From Yinghuangia elevatio (GTDB lineage Bacteria > Actinomycetota > Actinomycetes > Streptomycetales > Streptomycetaceae), in contig NZ_JBEZFP010000115.1 of the NCBI RefSeq assembly GCF_040649515.1, forward strand, positions 1 through 30,915: a stretch of DNA of 30,915 nucleotides, read 5' to 3'. Each line of letters begins with the position of its first letter. The stretch's first letter is position 1. Shown in pieces: positions 24,020 through 30,915 of this stretch. A program made the translations under genes and the position numbers. Under the pieces are notes generated by a model. The model searched no databases. It worked only from the letters and a program-made list of their open reading frames with translations, and was not told the origin of the DNA.

Positions 24020-24631
24020 ATGCTGGACACACTGGTCGAGCGCTACCGGTGGGCCGAACAGGACGGACTTGTCGCCCTCACCATCTCCGTCGCCACCGGC
24101 CGTACGGAGGAGGAGGTCGTCGCGGCTTTCGGCGGAGCCCAGGCGCCGCGCCGGATCATGACGTTCCGTCAGATAGGTGACGTCCTGGCCCTGCCCGAGG
24201 CCGGCTCCTTCCACCCCATGCTGATCGTGTCGACCGACTCCTGCGTCGTGACGATCGAGAACACCGGCTACCACGGCAGCATCCCGGAGATCGCCCGGCG
24301 CGCGTCGGCGCAGGGCGGCCGGTTCTTCAGCGCGTACTGGGACATGCACGGCGACTGCCAGGTGATGTACGCCGAGGACGGCGACGTCCAGGTGGTCTTC
24401 GACCCGGTCGACACCAGACGCGTCCCGGCCGGTCTCGCCGTGCCCCTGCCGCGCTGGGCGGAAGGCGTGCGCCCGGACGCCTCGGCCGCCGGCGCGTCGT
24501 GCCTGGCCCTCCTGGAACGCGTGATGTGCGTCCGAATTGACCGGGATTGGATGCACAAGCCGCTGAGCGCGGTCATTCTGGCCGACCCGGCTACGATGTT
24601 CGACGATCCGGAGGCGGCCTGGCGGCCGTGA
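24020..24631 (+). CDS. DUF6461-like protein of unknown function
   Basis: A 203-residue soluble protein. The opening LVERYRWAEQDGLVALTISVATGRTEEEVVAAFGG resembles DUF6461, a family common in Streptomyces (from memory, not checked). The middle has beta-rich hydrophobic stretches (PMLIVSTDSCVVTIENTG, GRFFSAYWDMHGDCQVMYA). It has no catalytic motif I know and no signal peptide. The start ATG at 24020 is preceded by GGAG; the long frame upstream is a shadow of the TPR gene and is not used. The neighbours give no functional hint. Confidence 0.72.
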   Translation: MLDTLVERYRWAEQDGLVALTISVATGRTEEEVVAAFGGAQAPRRIMTFRQIGDVLALPEAGSFHPMLIVSTDSCVVTIENTGYHGSIPEIARRASAQGGRFFSAYWDMHGDCQVMYAEDGDVQVVFDPVDTRRVPAGLAVPLPRWAEGVRPDASAAGASCLALLERVMCVRIDRDWMHKPLSAVILADPATMFDDPEAAWRP

Positions 24632-24740
24632 CCCCAGGCGGTACCTCGGCACCCCGGCAACACCCCGGCGGCATCTCCGCGAACCGCGGTCCGGACGGCG
24701 CCGGGACGGGACCGCCGGAAGCAGCGAAGGGCGTGGCGAC

Positions 24741-25160
24741 GTGCAGGCGACCATCGACCACATCGTGATCTGGGTGGAGGACCAGCTCAGATCACTGGAC
24801 TTCTACGAGCGAGTGGTCGGGTTCCCCGGCGTACGCGCGCAGGAGTTCCGGGACGGCACGGCCCCGTTCCCCAGCGTCCGCGTGTCCGAGCACGCCATCA
24901 TCGACCTCGCCGCGAAATCGAGCGCGGCCGGGGTCGACGAGAGCTTCAAGGTGCCGGGTGCCTCCGGGCACCGGGTGAACCACATCTGCGTCGCCCTGGC
25001 ACAGGCCGACTTCGCGGCCCTGCGCGAGCGGGTCGAGGCCGAGGGCGGCGACACGTCGGTGGGCCTGGAGAACTCGTTCGGCGCCCGGGGCTACGCCCCC
25101 AGCACGTTCTACTTCACCGACCCGGACGGCAACGTGATCGAGGCGCGGTACTACGAGTAG
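24741..25160 (+). CDS. VOC/glyoxalase-fold protein
   Basis: A 139-residue single VOC domain with paired beta-alpha-beta modules. IDHIVIWVEDQLRSLDFYERVVGF gives the first metal His (H7) and the classic helix. HRVNHICVAL (about 78-87) gives the second-module His. STFYFTDPDGNVIEARYYE contains the C-terminal metal Glu and the FxDPDGNxIE signature. The family includes dioxygenases, glyoxalases and resistance proteins; substrate not predictable. The start is GTG at 24741; AAGGG lies about 10 bases upstream. Confidence 0.85.
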   Translation: MQATIDHIVIWVEDQLRSLDFYERVVGFPGVRAQEFRDGTAPFPSVRVSEHAIIDLAAKSSAAGVDESFKVPGASGHRVNHICVALAQADFAALRERVEAEGGDTSVGLENSFGARGYAPSTFYFTDPDGNVIEARYYE

Positions 25161-25318
25161 GCACGTCGCAGGTGGCGCTCGGGCCAGGTCGAGCCGGGTC
25201 CGCACGCCGGGGCTGAAGCCACCGCGCGCCTGACCGAAGTCACCCCTTCGGGTCACCGTTCACCCCACTGGCCGATACTCGGCGGGCGGGCTCCCGTACC
25301 AGGACCAACGCTGGTGCC

Positions 25319-25954
25319 ATGGGCCAGCCGCGTACCGCCGACCGCCGGGGCCGCCGTGCGCCGTGGTGGGGCCCGCCGGCCGTCGTGGCCGTGATGGCGC
25401 TGCTCGTCGCAGGCTGGCCCTTCCTCGCCTCGCGCCTGTCCGACGACCGGGTGCTGCCCGGCGGAGCCGTCCTGCGGGTGGGCCCGGGCAACGGCGACCA
25501 CGCGTGGTTCACGGTGGTCGGCGACGGCTGGACCATGGCCGAGTCGGAGACGATGCCGTCGCAGGAGTACGTACTGACGCGGGGCGACACCGAACTGACG
25601 GTGGCGTACCTGAGCCTTATGTCGTCCGACTACGCGGACCGGCTGTGGGACGGCCTGCGCCGCAGCGCCCGCGTCTCGGCGTCGGACGCGCGCGTCGGCC
25701 CGCCTACACCCGTGGTCTCGGCAAGCGGCGCCCGGGGCAGCATCGGCGACCTCACCCAACGCGGCGAGCGCGGCACCGCCGCGATCTACCCGGCGCCGGA
25801 CGAGAGCTTCGCGATCCGGATGGTCGCACTAGGGCCGACCGACGCCGCGTCCGCTTCCGCATCGGCGTCCGATTCCGGTACGCGCGACGACGCGGACCTG
25901 GCGGCGGCGCTCTCGGTCATCCGCTCCCTCACCTTCACGAGGCCCGCGTCGTGA
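25319..25954 (+). CDS. single-pass anchored protein, partner of the PrsW-like protease
   Basis: A 211-residue protein with a basic N-terminus (RRGRRAPWW), one membrane helix at about 20-37 and an outer domain of about 170 residues. The outer domain has a beta-rich start (HAWFTVVGDGWTMAESETM, YVLTRGDTELTVAYLSL) and an Ala/Ser repeat near the end. I do not recognise the family. The last codons overlap the GTG of the protease gene by four bases (GTGA at 25951-25954), so the two are translationally coupled. The type II topology (N inside, C outside) is that of many anti-sigma-like or regulatory substrates of membrane proteases, which makes it a candidate substrate (inference). Confidence 0.72.
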   Translation: MGQPRTADRRGRRAPWWGPPAVVAVMALLVAGWPFLASRLSDDRVLPGGAVLRVGPGNGDHAWFTVVGDGWTMAESETMPSQEYVLTRGDTELTVAYLSLMSSDYADRLWDGLRRSARVSASDARVGPPTPVVSASGARGSIGDLTQRGERGTAAIYPAPDESFAIRMVALGPTDAASASASASDSGTRDDADLAAALSVIRSLTFTRPAS

Positions 25955-27036
25955 CGGGGGCGCTTTCCGTCCGGTCCTTCTCCCTGTGGGTCGGCCTTGC
26001 CGCGTGCGTCTTCGGGGCGATCTCGCTCGGCCTCAACTACTTCGACGCCGTCCGGGTGTTCCCCGCCGCGACGATGCTGGCGGCGGGGCTGCTGGTCCCC
26101 ACACTGGTGTTCGGGTACGCCCTGGCCCGCCGCGTACGCCCCGTGCGCCCGCCGCCCGGCCCGCCTTCCGTCGCCTGCGTCGTATGGGGCATGACGGCGG
26201 CGACCGGCTGCGCGGTCATCGCCAACACCGGCCTCGGCGCCATCTGGGCGCGTACCTGCGGCGTTCAGTTCGCGGACGACTGGAGTGCCGCCCTGACCGC
26301 CCCGTGGAACGAGGAGACGCTCAAGCTCTGCGGCGTCGTCATGCTGACCTTCGTGGCGGCGCGTGCGGTACGCGGGCCGGTCGACGGCTGGGTCTACGGC
26401 GCGCTGGTCGGCCTCGGCTTCCAGGCGACCGAGAACCTCATGTACGCCCTCAACAACATCCTTCTGCAAGGCGCCACCTCCCCCGGCGGCTCGGTCGTCG
26501 GGTCGTTCGTCGTCCGCGTGCTCCTCACCGGCTGGGGCTCACACTGGGCGATGACGGCGGTGGCGGGCACGGGCATCGGCTTCCTGGTGGCCCGGGACGG
26601 CACACCGCTCGCCCGCCGCATCGGCATCGCTGTGGTGTTCTGGGCGCTGGCCATGGCAATGCACTGGCAGTTCAACGCGCCGATCCTCGGCTTCCCGGGC
26701 GGCATAGTCGTCAAGGTCGCGGTGAACCTGGTCGTCGCGCTCCTGGTCTTCCGGGCGGTGCGGCGGGGCTACCGGGCGAGGTTGGGGGAGGTCGCACAGG
26801 AGGAGGCGGCGTACGACACGGTCCGGCCGTCGGAGGCCCGCACCCTGCTGGGCCGCCGAAGCCGCGTGCGGGCCAGACGGATCGCCCGAACCCCCACGGT
26901 CCGGGCCCGCATCGCCGACGTACAGGAACGCCAACTAGACCTCCTGGAAGCCCGCCTGCCAACCGCAGACCCGGACACCCTGGAGATCGCCGCCGAACTG
27001 CGAGCCGAGGTAGCCGCAGCCCGAGCACGGTTGTAG
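25951..27036 (+). CDS. PrsW-family intramembrane glutamic protease
   Basis: A 361-residue membrane protein with about eight helices. The four PrsW/CPBP-type motifs are present: WNEETLK (E121, E122, K125), ATENLMY (E161, N162), SHWAMTA (H198) and MHWQFN (H238). PrsW-type enzymes cut membrane-anchored substrates such as anti-sigma factors in Firmicutes; actinobacterial relatives are less studied. The final 90 residues are a basic, helical cytoplasmic tail (RRSRVRARRIARTPTVRARIAD, then EARLPTADPDTLEIAAELRAEVAA), longer than in short PrsW proteins. The GTG start at 25951 overlaps the stop of the anchored-protein gene, so the pair is one operon. Confidence 0.82.
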   Translation: MTGALSVRSFSLWVGLAACVFGAISLGLNYFDAVRVFPAATMLAAGLLVPTLVFGYALARRVRPVRPPPGPPSVACVVWGMTAATGCAVIANTGLGAIWARTCGVQFADDWSAALTAPWNEETLKLCGVVMLTFVAARAVRGPVDGWVYGALVGLGFQATENLMYALNNILLQGATSPGGSVVGSFVVRVLLTGWGSHWAMTAVAGTGIGFLVARDGTPLARRIGIAVVFWALAMAMHWQFNAPILGFPGGIVVKVAVNLVVALLVFRAVRRGYRARLGEVAQEEAAYDTVRPSEARTLLGRRSRVRARRIARTPTVRARIADVQERQLDLLEARLPTADPDTLEIAAELRAEVAAARARL

Positions 27037-27135
27037 GCGCGCGGGGCTCGGCGCTCGGGGCTTCCGGGGGATTGTCGGCCTGGACAAGCCTTCACGGGCG
27101 ACCCACCCCATGAATGAGGGCCCCAGCGCGCCTAC
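27033..27135. terminator. inverted repeat spanning the gap between two convergent genes
   Basis: GTAGGCGCGC at 27033-27042 and its exact complement GCGCGCCTAC at 27126-27135 include the stop codons of both convergent genes; a GGG(G)C extension matches too. The 83-base loop is long for a simple hairpin, but the repeat would sit in both converging transcripts and could help end them. Confidence 0.4.
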
Positions 27136-28307
27136 GGCCGCGTGCCGATCGGGGTCTCCGGGGTGTCGAGCCACTCCGTCTGGCCGGACTTGCGGATGGT
27201 GACTCCGAGGCGGGAGCGGGCGGGGGCGCCTGCGGCGTGCCACCAGCGCAGGGCGGCTTCGGCCTCGGCGAGGACGTCGCGGGGGCCGGCCCGCTCGGCG
27301 GCGAACTCGGTACGCCCCGGGACGTGTTCGACGCGAGCCCAGGAGCGCGTTTCGGGGTCGGTCAGGTGGAGGGTGAGCGAGTCGAGTGCGGCAACACCGG
27401 ACGCCCCGGCCGTGCGGTGGATGTGCGAGCGTACGCCGGGCACCAGCAGGCCCACCGCGAAGGCGGCATCGCGCGAGACGGAGAGCACGCGGGCGTCCAG
27501 CGTCGTGGTCGTGGTCACGGTCGTGGCTGTCCCGGCGCCGACTGTGCCGAAGCCGAAGTCCGGCGCCGTGCCCTGGCCGCGCTCCCACATGAACGCCGCG
27601 TCGCCGACGACGCGGCCGGTGGCGTAGCGTCCGTCGGCGTCCTCCGCGACCTCCAGGTCGAGCAGCACGCCGTTGTAGAGCCCCGTGCCCCACGGCGTCA
27701 GGACGTGGCCGCCGGGGCGCGTCTGGGCGATCCAGGCCCACGGCACCATGCGTACCGAGCACGTCGACAACACCCGGTCGAACGGGGCGCGTTCCGGCAC
27801 GCCGGCCATGCCGTCGCCCACCGCCAGGTATGGATGCCGCCCCGCTCGGACGAGTGACCGGCGGGCTCCGGCGGCCACGACCGGGTCGACCTCGATCGAG
27901 GTGACGGCCGAGTCGCCGAGCCGCGCGCTCAGCAGCGCCGCGCCGATGCCAACGCCGGTGCCGATTTCCAGCACGCGGTGGCCGTCGGCGACGTCGAGCG
28001 CCGCCATCATGCCGGCCACCATGCGCGGCATCATGGCGCTGCTGGTCGGCCACGAGGACACCTCGGGCTCGGTCGCCCCGCCCTCGACCTGCGTGACGAG
28101 AACGGTGTCGGAGTAGACCAGGGCGCGCCAGCGGTCCGGGTCGTCGGCACGGTCGAAACGGCGGTACCCCTCGGGGTCGGACACCCACACACGCGCGGGT
28201 ACGAAGTCGGCGCGGTCCACGGCCCGCCAGGGCTCGACCCAATCTGGGGCGAGGTGGCCGGCAGCGGTCAGTTCGGCGGCCAGCCGCTCGGCACTCGGCT
28301 CCCCCAC
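27132..28307 (-). CDS. PCMT-like methyltransferase (isoaspartyl/RiPP type)
   Basis: A 391-residue SAM-dependent methyltransferase. Residues 90-230 form the class I fold with motif I VLEIGTGVGIGAAL, the following acidic residue (SIEVDP), and RPGGHVLTPWG as motif III. The sequence upstream (PRMVAGMMAALD) and the overall shape match protein-L-isoaspartate O-methyltransferase relatives of Streptomyces, including those that modify lanthipeptides and the FxLD group. The C-terminal ~150 residues (WARVEHVPGRTEFAA, LRWWHAAGAPARSRLGVTIRKSGQTEWLDTP) are typical of this orphan group. GTG at 28307 lies 5 bases past the CtaG stop, so the genes share an operon. I see no precursor peptide nearby. Confidence 0.82.
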   Translation of the reverse strand: MGEPSAERLAAELTAAGHLAPDWVEPWRAVDRADFVPARVWVSDPEGYRRFDRADDPDRWRALVYSDTVLVTQVEGGATEPEVSSWPTSSAMMPRMVAGMMAALDVADGHRVLEIGTGVGIGAALLSARLGDSAVTSIEVDPVVAAGARRSLVRAGRHPYLAVGDGMAGVPERAPFDRVLSTCSVRMVPWAWIAQTRPGGHVLTPWGTGLYNGVLLDLEVAEDADGRYATGRVVGDAAFMWERGQGTAPDFGFGTVGAGTATTVTTTTTLDARVLSVSRDAAFAVGLLVPGVRSHIHRTAGASGVAALDSLTLHLTDPETRSWARVEHVPGRTEFAAERAGPRDVLAEAEAALRWWHAAGAPARSRLGVTIRKSGQTEWLDTPETPIGTRP

Positions 28308-28312
28308 GCGCT

Positions 28313-29566
28313 TCAGCCTTGCCGGCGGGAGGACGACGAATTCGCCGACGAAGCTGACGATGCCGACGGCGCGGAGGGCACTGTCTCCGTGTCCTGCCCG
28401 GCGTCGCCTTCGCCGTCGGCGTCGGCGTGGACGCCGGCATCAGTCGCCGCCGCAGGCGTCGCGCCGCCGGCCAGTCGGGTCAGGTACGCGTTGTACGCGT
28501 CCAGTTCCGCGTCGCCGTCGCGATCCGCGGCGCGGTCCTTGCGGCGGGCGAGGCGTTCCTCCGAGCTCATCCACTGGGAGAAGATCACCAGCAGCACGAT
28601 GACCGTCGGGACCTCGCCGAAGGCCCACGCGATGCCGCCGCCCATCTGCTGGTCGGCGAGGACGTCCGTGCCCCACGAGGGCGGCGGCTGCTCGAAGGAG
28701 TCGACGATCAGCGACGACGACATCATGACCGCGACGCCGAAGAACGCGTGGAAGGGCATGCCCGCGAAGAGTTCCAGCATCTTCATGACGTAGCCGTGCT
28801 TGCGGGGCGCGGGGTCGATGCCCATGATCGGCCAGAAGAACAGCAGGCCGACGGCCAGGAAGTGGAACGTCATCCAGCGGTGGCCCCACATGTTGCCCAT
28901 GGCCAGGTCGAACAGCGGGGTGAAGTAGAGGACGTACAGGCTCGCGATGAACAGCGGGAGGGTGACCCCGGGCGACGACATGACCGCCGCGAACCGGCTG
29001 TGCAGCACGGTCAGCAGGATCTCGCGCGGCCCGCGCCCCGCCTTGCCGTCCGCGCCCTTGCGGGCGGGCCGGATGGACCGCAGCGCGAGGGTGATGGGCG
29101 CGCCGAGCAGCAGCAGGATCGGCGAGAGCATGCTCAGGATCATGTGCTGCACCATGTGCACGCTGAAGAGTGCGGTGCCGTACACCGCCACTCCGCTGGA
29201 CGTCGACAGCAGCACCGTGCCCACACCCGCGAGCCACGCCAGCGTGCGGCCGATCGGCCATTTGTCGCCTCTGCTGCGCAGCCGCCACACCCCGGCGCCG
29301 TAGAACAGGACGGCGGCGATGCTGCCCGCGAGGAACAGCGGTTCGGGGTACCAGCCGAACATCCGACCGAACGTCGGCGGGCCCAGCGAGGCGGCCATGT
29401 CGGCCATGCCGCTGGTCGATCCGCCGCTGTGGTGGCCGCCGGACCCGTGCAGGTCGTCCATGCTGTCGCCGAGCATCAGCGCGCCGAGGAACAGGGCGAT
29501 GCCGAGGGCGATCAGCGCGACGGCCCGGAACGCGCCCGGGCCCGGCGTGCGAGGAGATGGAGCCAT
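28313..29566 (-). CDS. CtaG-type cytochrome c oxidase assembly protein
   Basis: A 417-residue polytopic membrane protein with about nine helices. Motifs of the caa3_CtaG family are HMVQHMILSMLSPILLLLGAP and MWGHRWMTFHFLAVGLLFFWPIMG. It helps assemble the copper centre of cytochrome oxidase. A His/Met-rich external loop just after the first helix (HGSGGHHSGG, then MADMAAS) could bind copper. The C-terminus from about residue 365 is a hydrophilic Ala/Ser/Asp tail. The start is taken as ATG at 29566, where only a weak GTGGA precedes; GTG 9 bases upstream is an alternative. An AT-rich minus-strand TATATC near 29646-29651 may belong to its promoter. The methyltransferase gene follows 5 bases downstream. 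Confidence 0.85.
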   Translation of the reverse strand: MAPSPRTPGPGAFRAVALIALGIALFLGALMLGDSMDDLHGSGGHHSGGSTSGMADMAASLGPPTFGRMFGWYPEPLFLAGSIAAVLFYGAGVWRLRSRGDKWPIGRTLAWLAGVGTVLLSTSSGVAVYGTALFSVHMVQHMILSMLSPILLLLGAPITLALRSIRPARKGADGKAGRGPREILLTVLHSRFAAVMSSPGVTLPLFIASLYVLYFTPLFDLAMGNMWGHRWMTFHFLAVGLLFFWPIMGIDPAPRKHGYVMKMLELFAGMPFHAFFGVAVMMSSSLIVDSFEQPPPSWGTDVLADQQMGGGIAWAFGEVPTVIVLLVIFSQWMSSEERLARRKDRAADRDGDAELDAYNAYLTRLAGGATPAAATDAGVHADADGEGDAGQDTETVPSAPSASSASSANSSSSRRQG

Positions 29567-29735
29567 GGCATCCACTGTGACGTACGGCGCCCGGCGTTCG
29601 GGCACCGGGTCGGGCCCGGCTCTGGTGGAGTCGCCCGGACAGGTGATATATCGGCGCGCTTGCGCGCGGGACGGCTCTGCGCACGGACGTCTGTGGGGTC
29701 GGCGGGTGTCCGCGGGCCCGACCCCGTCCCAGCCC
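29567..29735. promoter_or_regulatory. intergenic region between the symporter and CtaG genes
   Basis: A hairpin GCGCGC (29654-29659) with GCGCGC (29662-29667) and the palindrome GATATATC (29645-29652) sit here. The AT-rich palindrome stands out from the surrounding base composition and is the best -10 candidate for ctaG; the stems may end the symporter transcript. Confidence 0.3.
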
Positions 29736-30915
29736 TCAGTGCGCTCCGACGCCCGTGAGGGCGCGTACCTCCAGTTCGTCGAACGCCGCGTCGTCCTCGT
29801 CGGTCCGGCGCTTGTCGGTGAGCAGGGTTCCGGCCGCGGCGCACAGGAACCCGACCGGGATCGAGATGAGGCCCGGGTTCTCCAGCGGGATCGGCGCGAC
29901 GGTGGTGCAGGACACGAGGGCGGTCGGGTTGCCAACGCTCCGCGAACCGTCCGCCACACCGCATTTGTCGGCCTGCGCGGCGGTGAGGGTCACCGCGGGC
30001 TTCGTCTCGCTCGCGCCGCCCCACACGATGGGCGACAGCGCCACCACGACGATCGCCGAGATCAGGCCGCCGAAGACACCCGCGATTGCGCCGGCCTTGG
30101 TGAAGCGCCGCCAGAACAGCGCGAACACGATGGCGGGCAGGTTCGCCGACGCGGCGATCGCGAAGGCCAGTGCCACGAGGAACGCGACGTTGAGCTCGCG
30201 CGCGAAGACGGACAGGGCGATGGCCACGCCGCCGATGACGATGGCGGCGATGCGCGCGACCCTCACCTCCTCGGCGTCGGTGGTCCCGCCGCGCTTGAGG
30301 ACCCCGGCGTACAGGTCGTGGGCGAACGACGAGGACGAGGCGAGCGTCAGGCCCGCGACCACGGCGAGGATCGTCGCGAACGCCACGGCGGCGATGAACG
30401 CGAGCATCACCGCGCCCCCGGTGCTGCCCGGCCCGCCGCCGAGGTGTTCGGCCAGGCGCGTCGCGGCGGTGTTGCCGGAGGGGTCGGCGCCCCTGATCGT
30501 CTTGCTGCCGACCAGCGCGGCCGCGCCGAAGCCGATGACCAGGGTCATCAGGTAGAAGGTGCCGATGATGCCGATAGCCCAGTTGACCGACTTCCGGGCG
30601 GCCTTCGCGTCCGGCACGGTGTAGAAGCGTACGAGGATGTGCGGCAGTGCGGCGGTGCCGAGGACCAGGGCGATGCCGAGGCTGATCATGTCCAGCTTGG
30701 ACCAGCCGTCGGTGGCGCCGTACTTGAGGCCGGGCTGCAGGAACGCGTCGCCCTTGCCGGACTGGCTCGCGGCGGCGCCGAGCAGGTCGGACACCGCGAA
30801 GTCGAACTTCGCGAGCACCCACACGGTCATGACGCAGGCCCCGATCATGAGCAGGACCGCCTTGACGATCTGCACCCAGGTGGTGCCCTTCATGCCGCCC
30901 ACCGTGACGTAGACT
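29736..30915 (-). CDS. ActP-like solute:sodium symporter, C-terminal part
   Basis: The open frame runs through the right edge of the window, so the start is missing; about 392 residues are visible. It begins VYVTVGGMKGTTWVQIVKAVLL, the TM5-6 segment of cation/acetate symporters (SSS family). Other family marks are GTAALPHILVRFYTVPDAKAARKSV, FATILAVVAGLTLASSSSFAHDLYAG and AREVNVAF-like (RELNVAFLVALAFAIAASANLP). ActP-type proteins take up acetate, glyoxylate or pyruvate. The insert between residues about 300 and 340 with two Cys (KCGVADGSRS, SCTTVAP) is external and could form a disulfide. A small DUF485 partner gene usually lies upstream, outside this window. Confidence 0.85.
   Translation of the reverse strand, partial: VYVTVGGMKGTTWVQIVKAVLLMIGACVMTVWVLAKFDFAVSDLLGAAASQSGKGDAFLQPGLKYGATDGWSKLDMISLGIALVLGTAALPHILVRFYTVPDAKAARKSVNWAIGIIGTFYLMTLVIGFGAAALVGSKTIRGADPSGNTAATRLAEHLGGGPGSTGGAVMLAFIAAVAFATILAVVAGLTLASSSSFAHDLYAGVLKRGGTTDAEEVRVARIAAIVIGGVAIALSVFARELNVAFLVALAFAIAASANLPAIVFALFWRRFTKAGAIAGVFGGLISAIVVVALSPIVWGGASETKPAVTLTAAQADKCGVADGSRSVGNPTALVSCTTVAPIPLENPGLISIPVGFLCAAAGTLLTDKRRTDEDDAAFDELEVRALTGVGAH

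Noticed and set aside
25225..25255. Terminator around the CCCCTTCGGG sequence
   Set aside because: Only about 4 bp pair around the TTC loop and the outer GTCACC copies are direct, not inverted.

Overview
The window is high-GC DNA with GTG starts, GTGA/ATGA stop-start overlaps and Pro/Ala/Arg-rich products. This points to an actinomycete, most likely of the Streptomyces group (an inference from style, not a taxonomic assignment).

Layout. 1-430: no convincing gene. 430-830, minus strand: two tandem tRNA-like RNAs in circularly permuted order. In each, the T-arm half lies upstream of the D-arm half and the acceptor stem is closed by a short loop. They lie just downstream of a conserved actinobacterial gene of unknown function (829-1560) and end near a strong hairpin. 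This is the most unusual part of the window. 1628-7780: a catabolic locus with a dimethylglycine/sarcosine-dehydrogenase-like FAD enzyme coupled to a GntR/HutC-type regulator (minus), divergent from an aminoglycoside-phosphotransferase-fold kinase and an APC-type permease (plus). 7853-11060: a large helical orphan protein and a DedA membrane protein. 11335-11632: a frameshifted remnant of an IS481-type transposase.

11680-20294, minus strand: a five-gene operon resembling the envelope part of a Gram-positive type IV secretion system. In transcription order it encodes a lytic transglycosylase/NlpC-P60 protein, a VirB8-like anchored protein, a very large Pro-rich protein with a predicted outer beta-propeller, a secreted Pro-rich protein and a TrbL/VirB6-like membrane protein. 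No ATPase, coupling protein or relaxase lies in the window. Divergent from it at 20799 is a 997-residue protein with a caspase/CHAT-like N-terminus that has lost its catalytic Cys, followed by three TPR-like modules.

24020-30915: a DUF6461-like protein, a VOC-fold protein, an anchored protein overlapping a PrsW-type glutamic protease, a PCMT-like methyltransferase in an operon with a CtaG-type cytochrome oxidase assembly protein, and the C-terminal part of an ActP-like solute symporter that runs off the right edge.

All family calls come from reading motifs; no database search was run.
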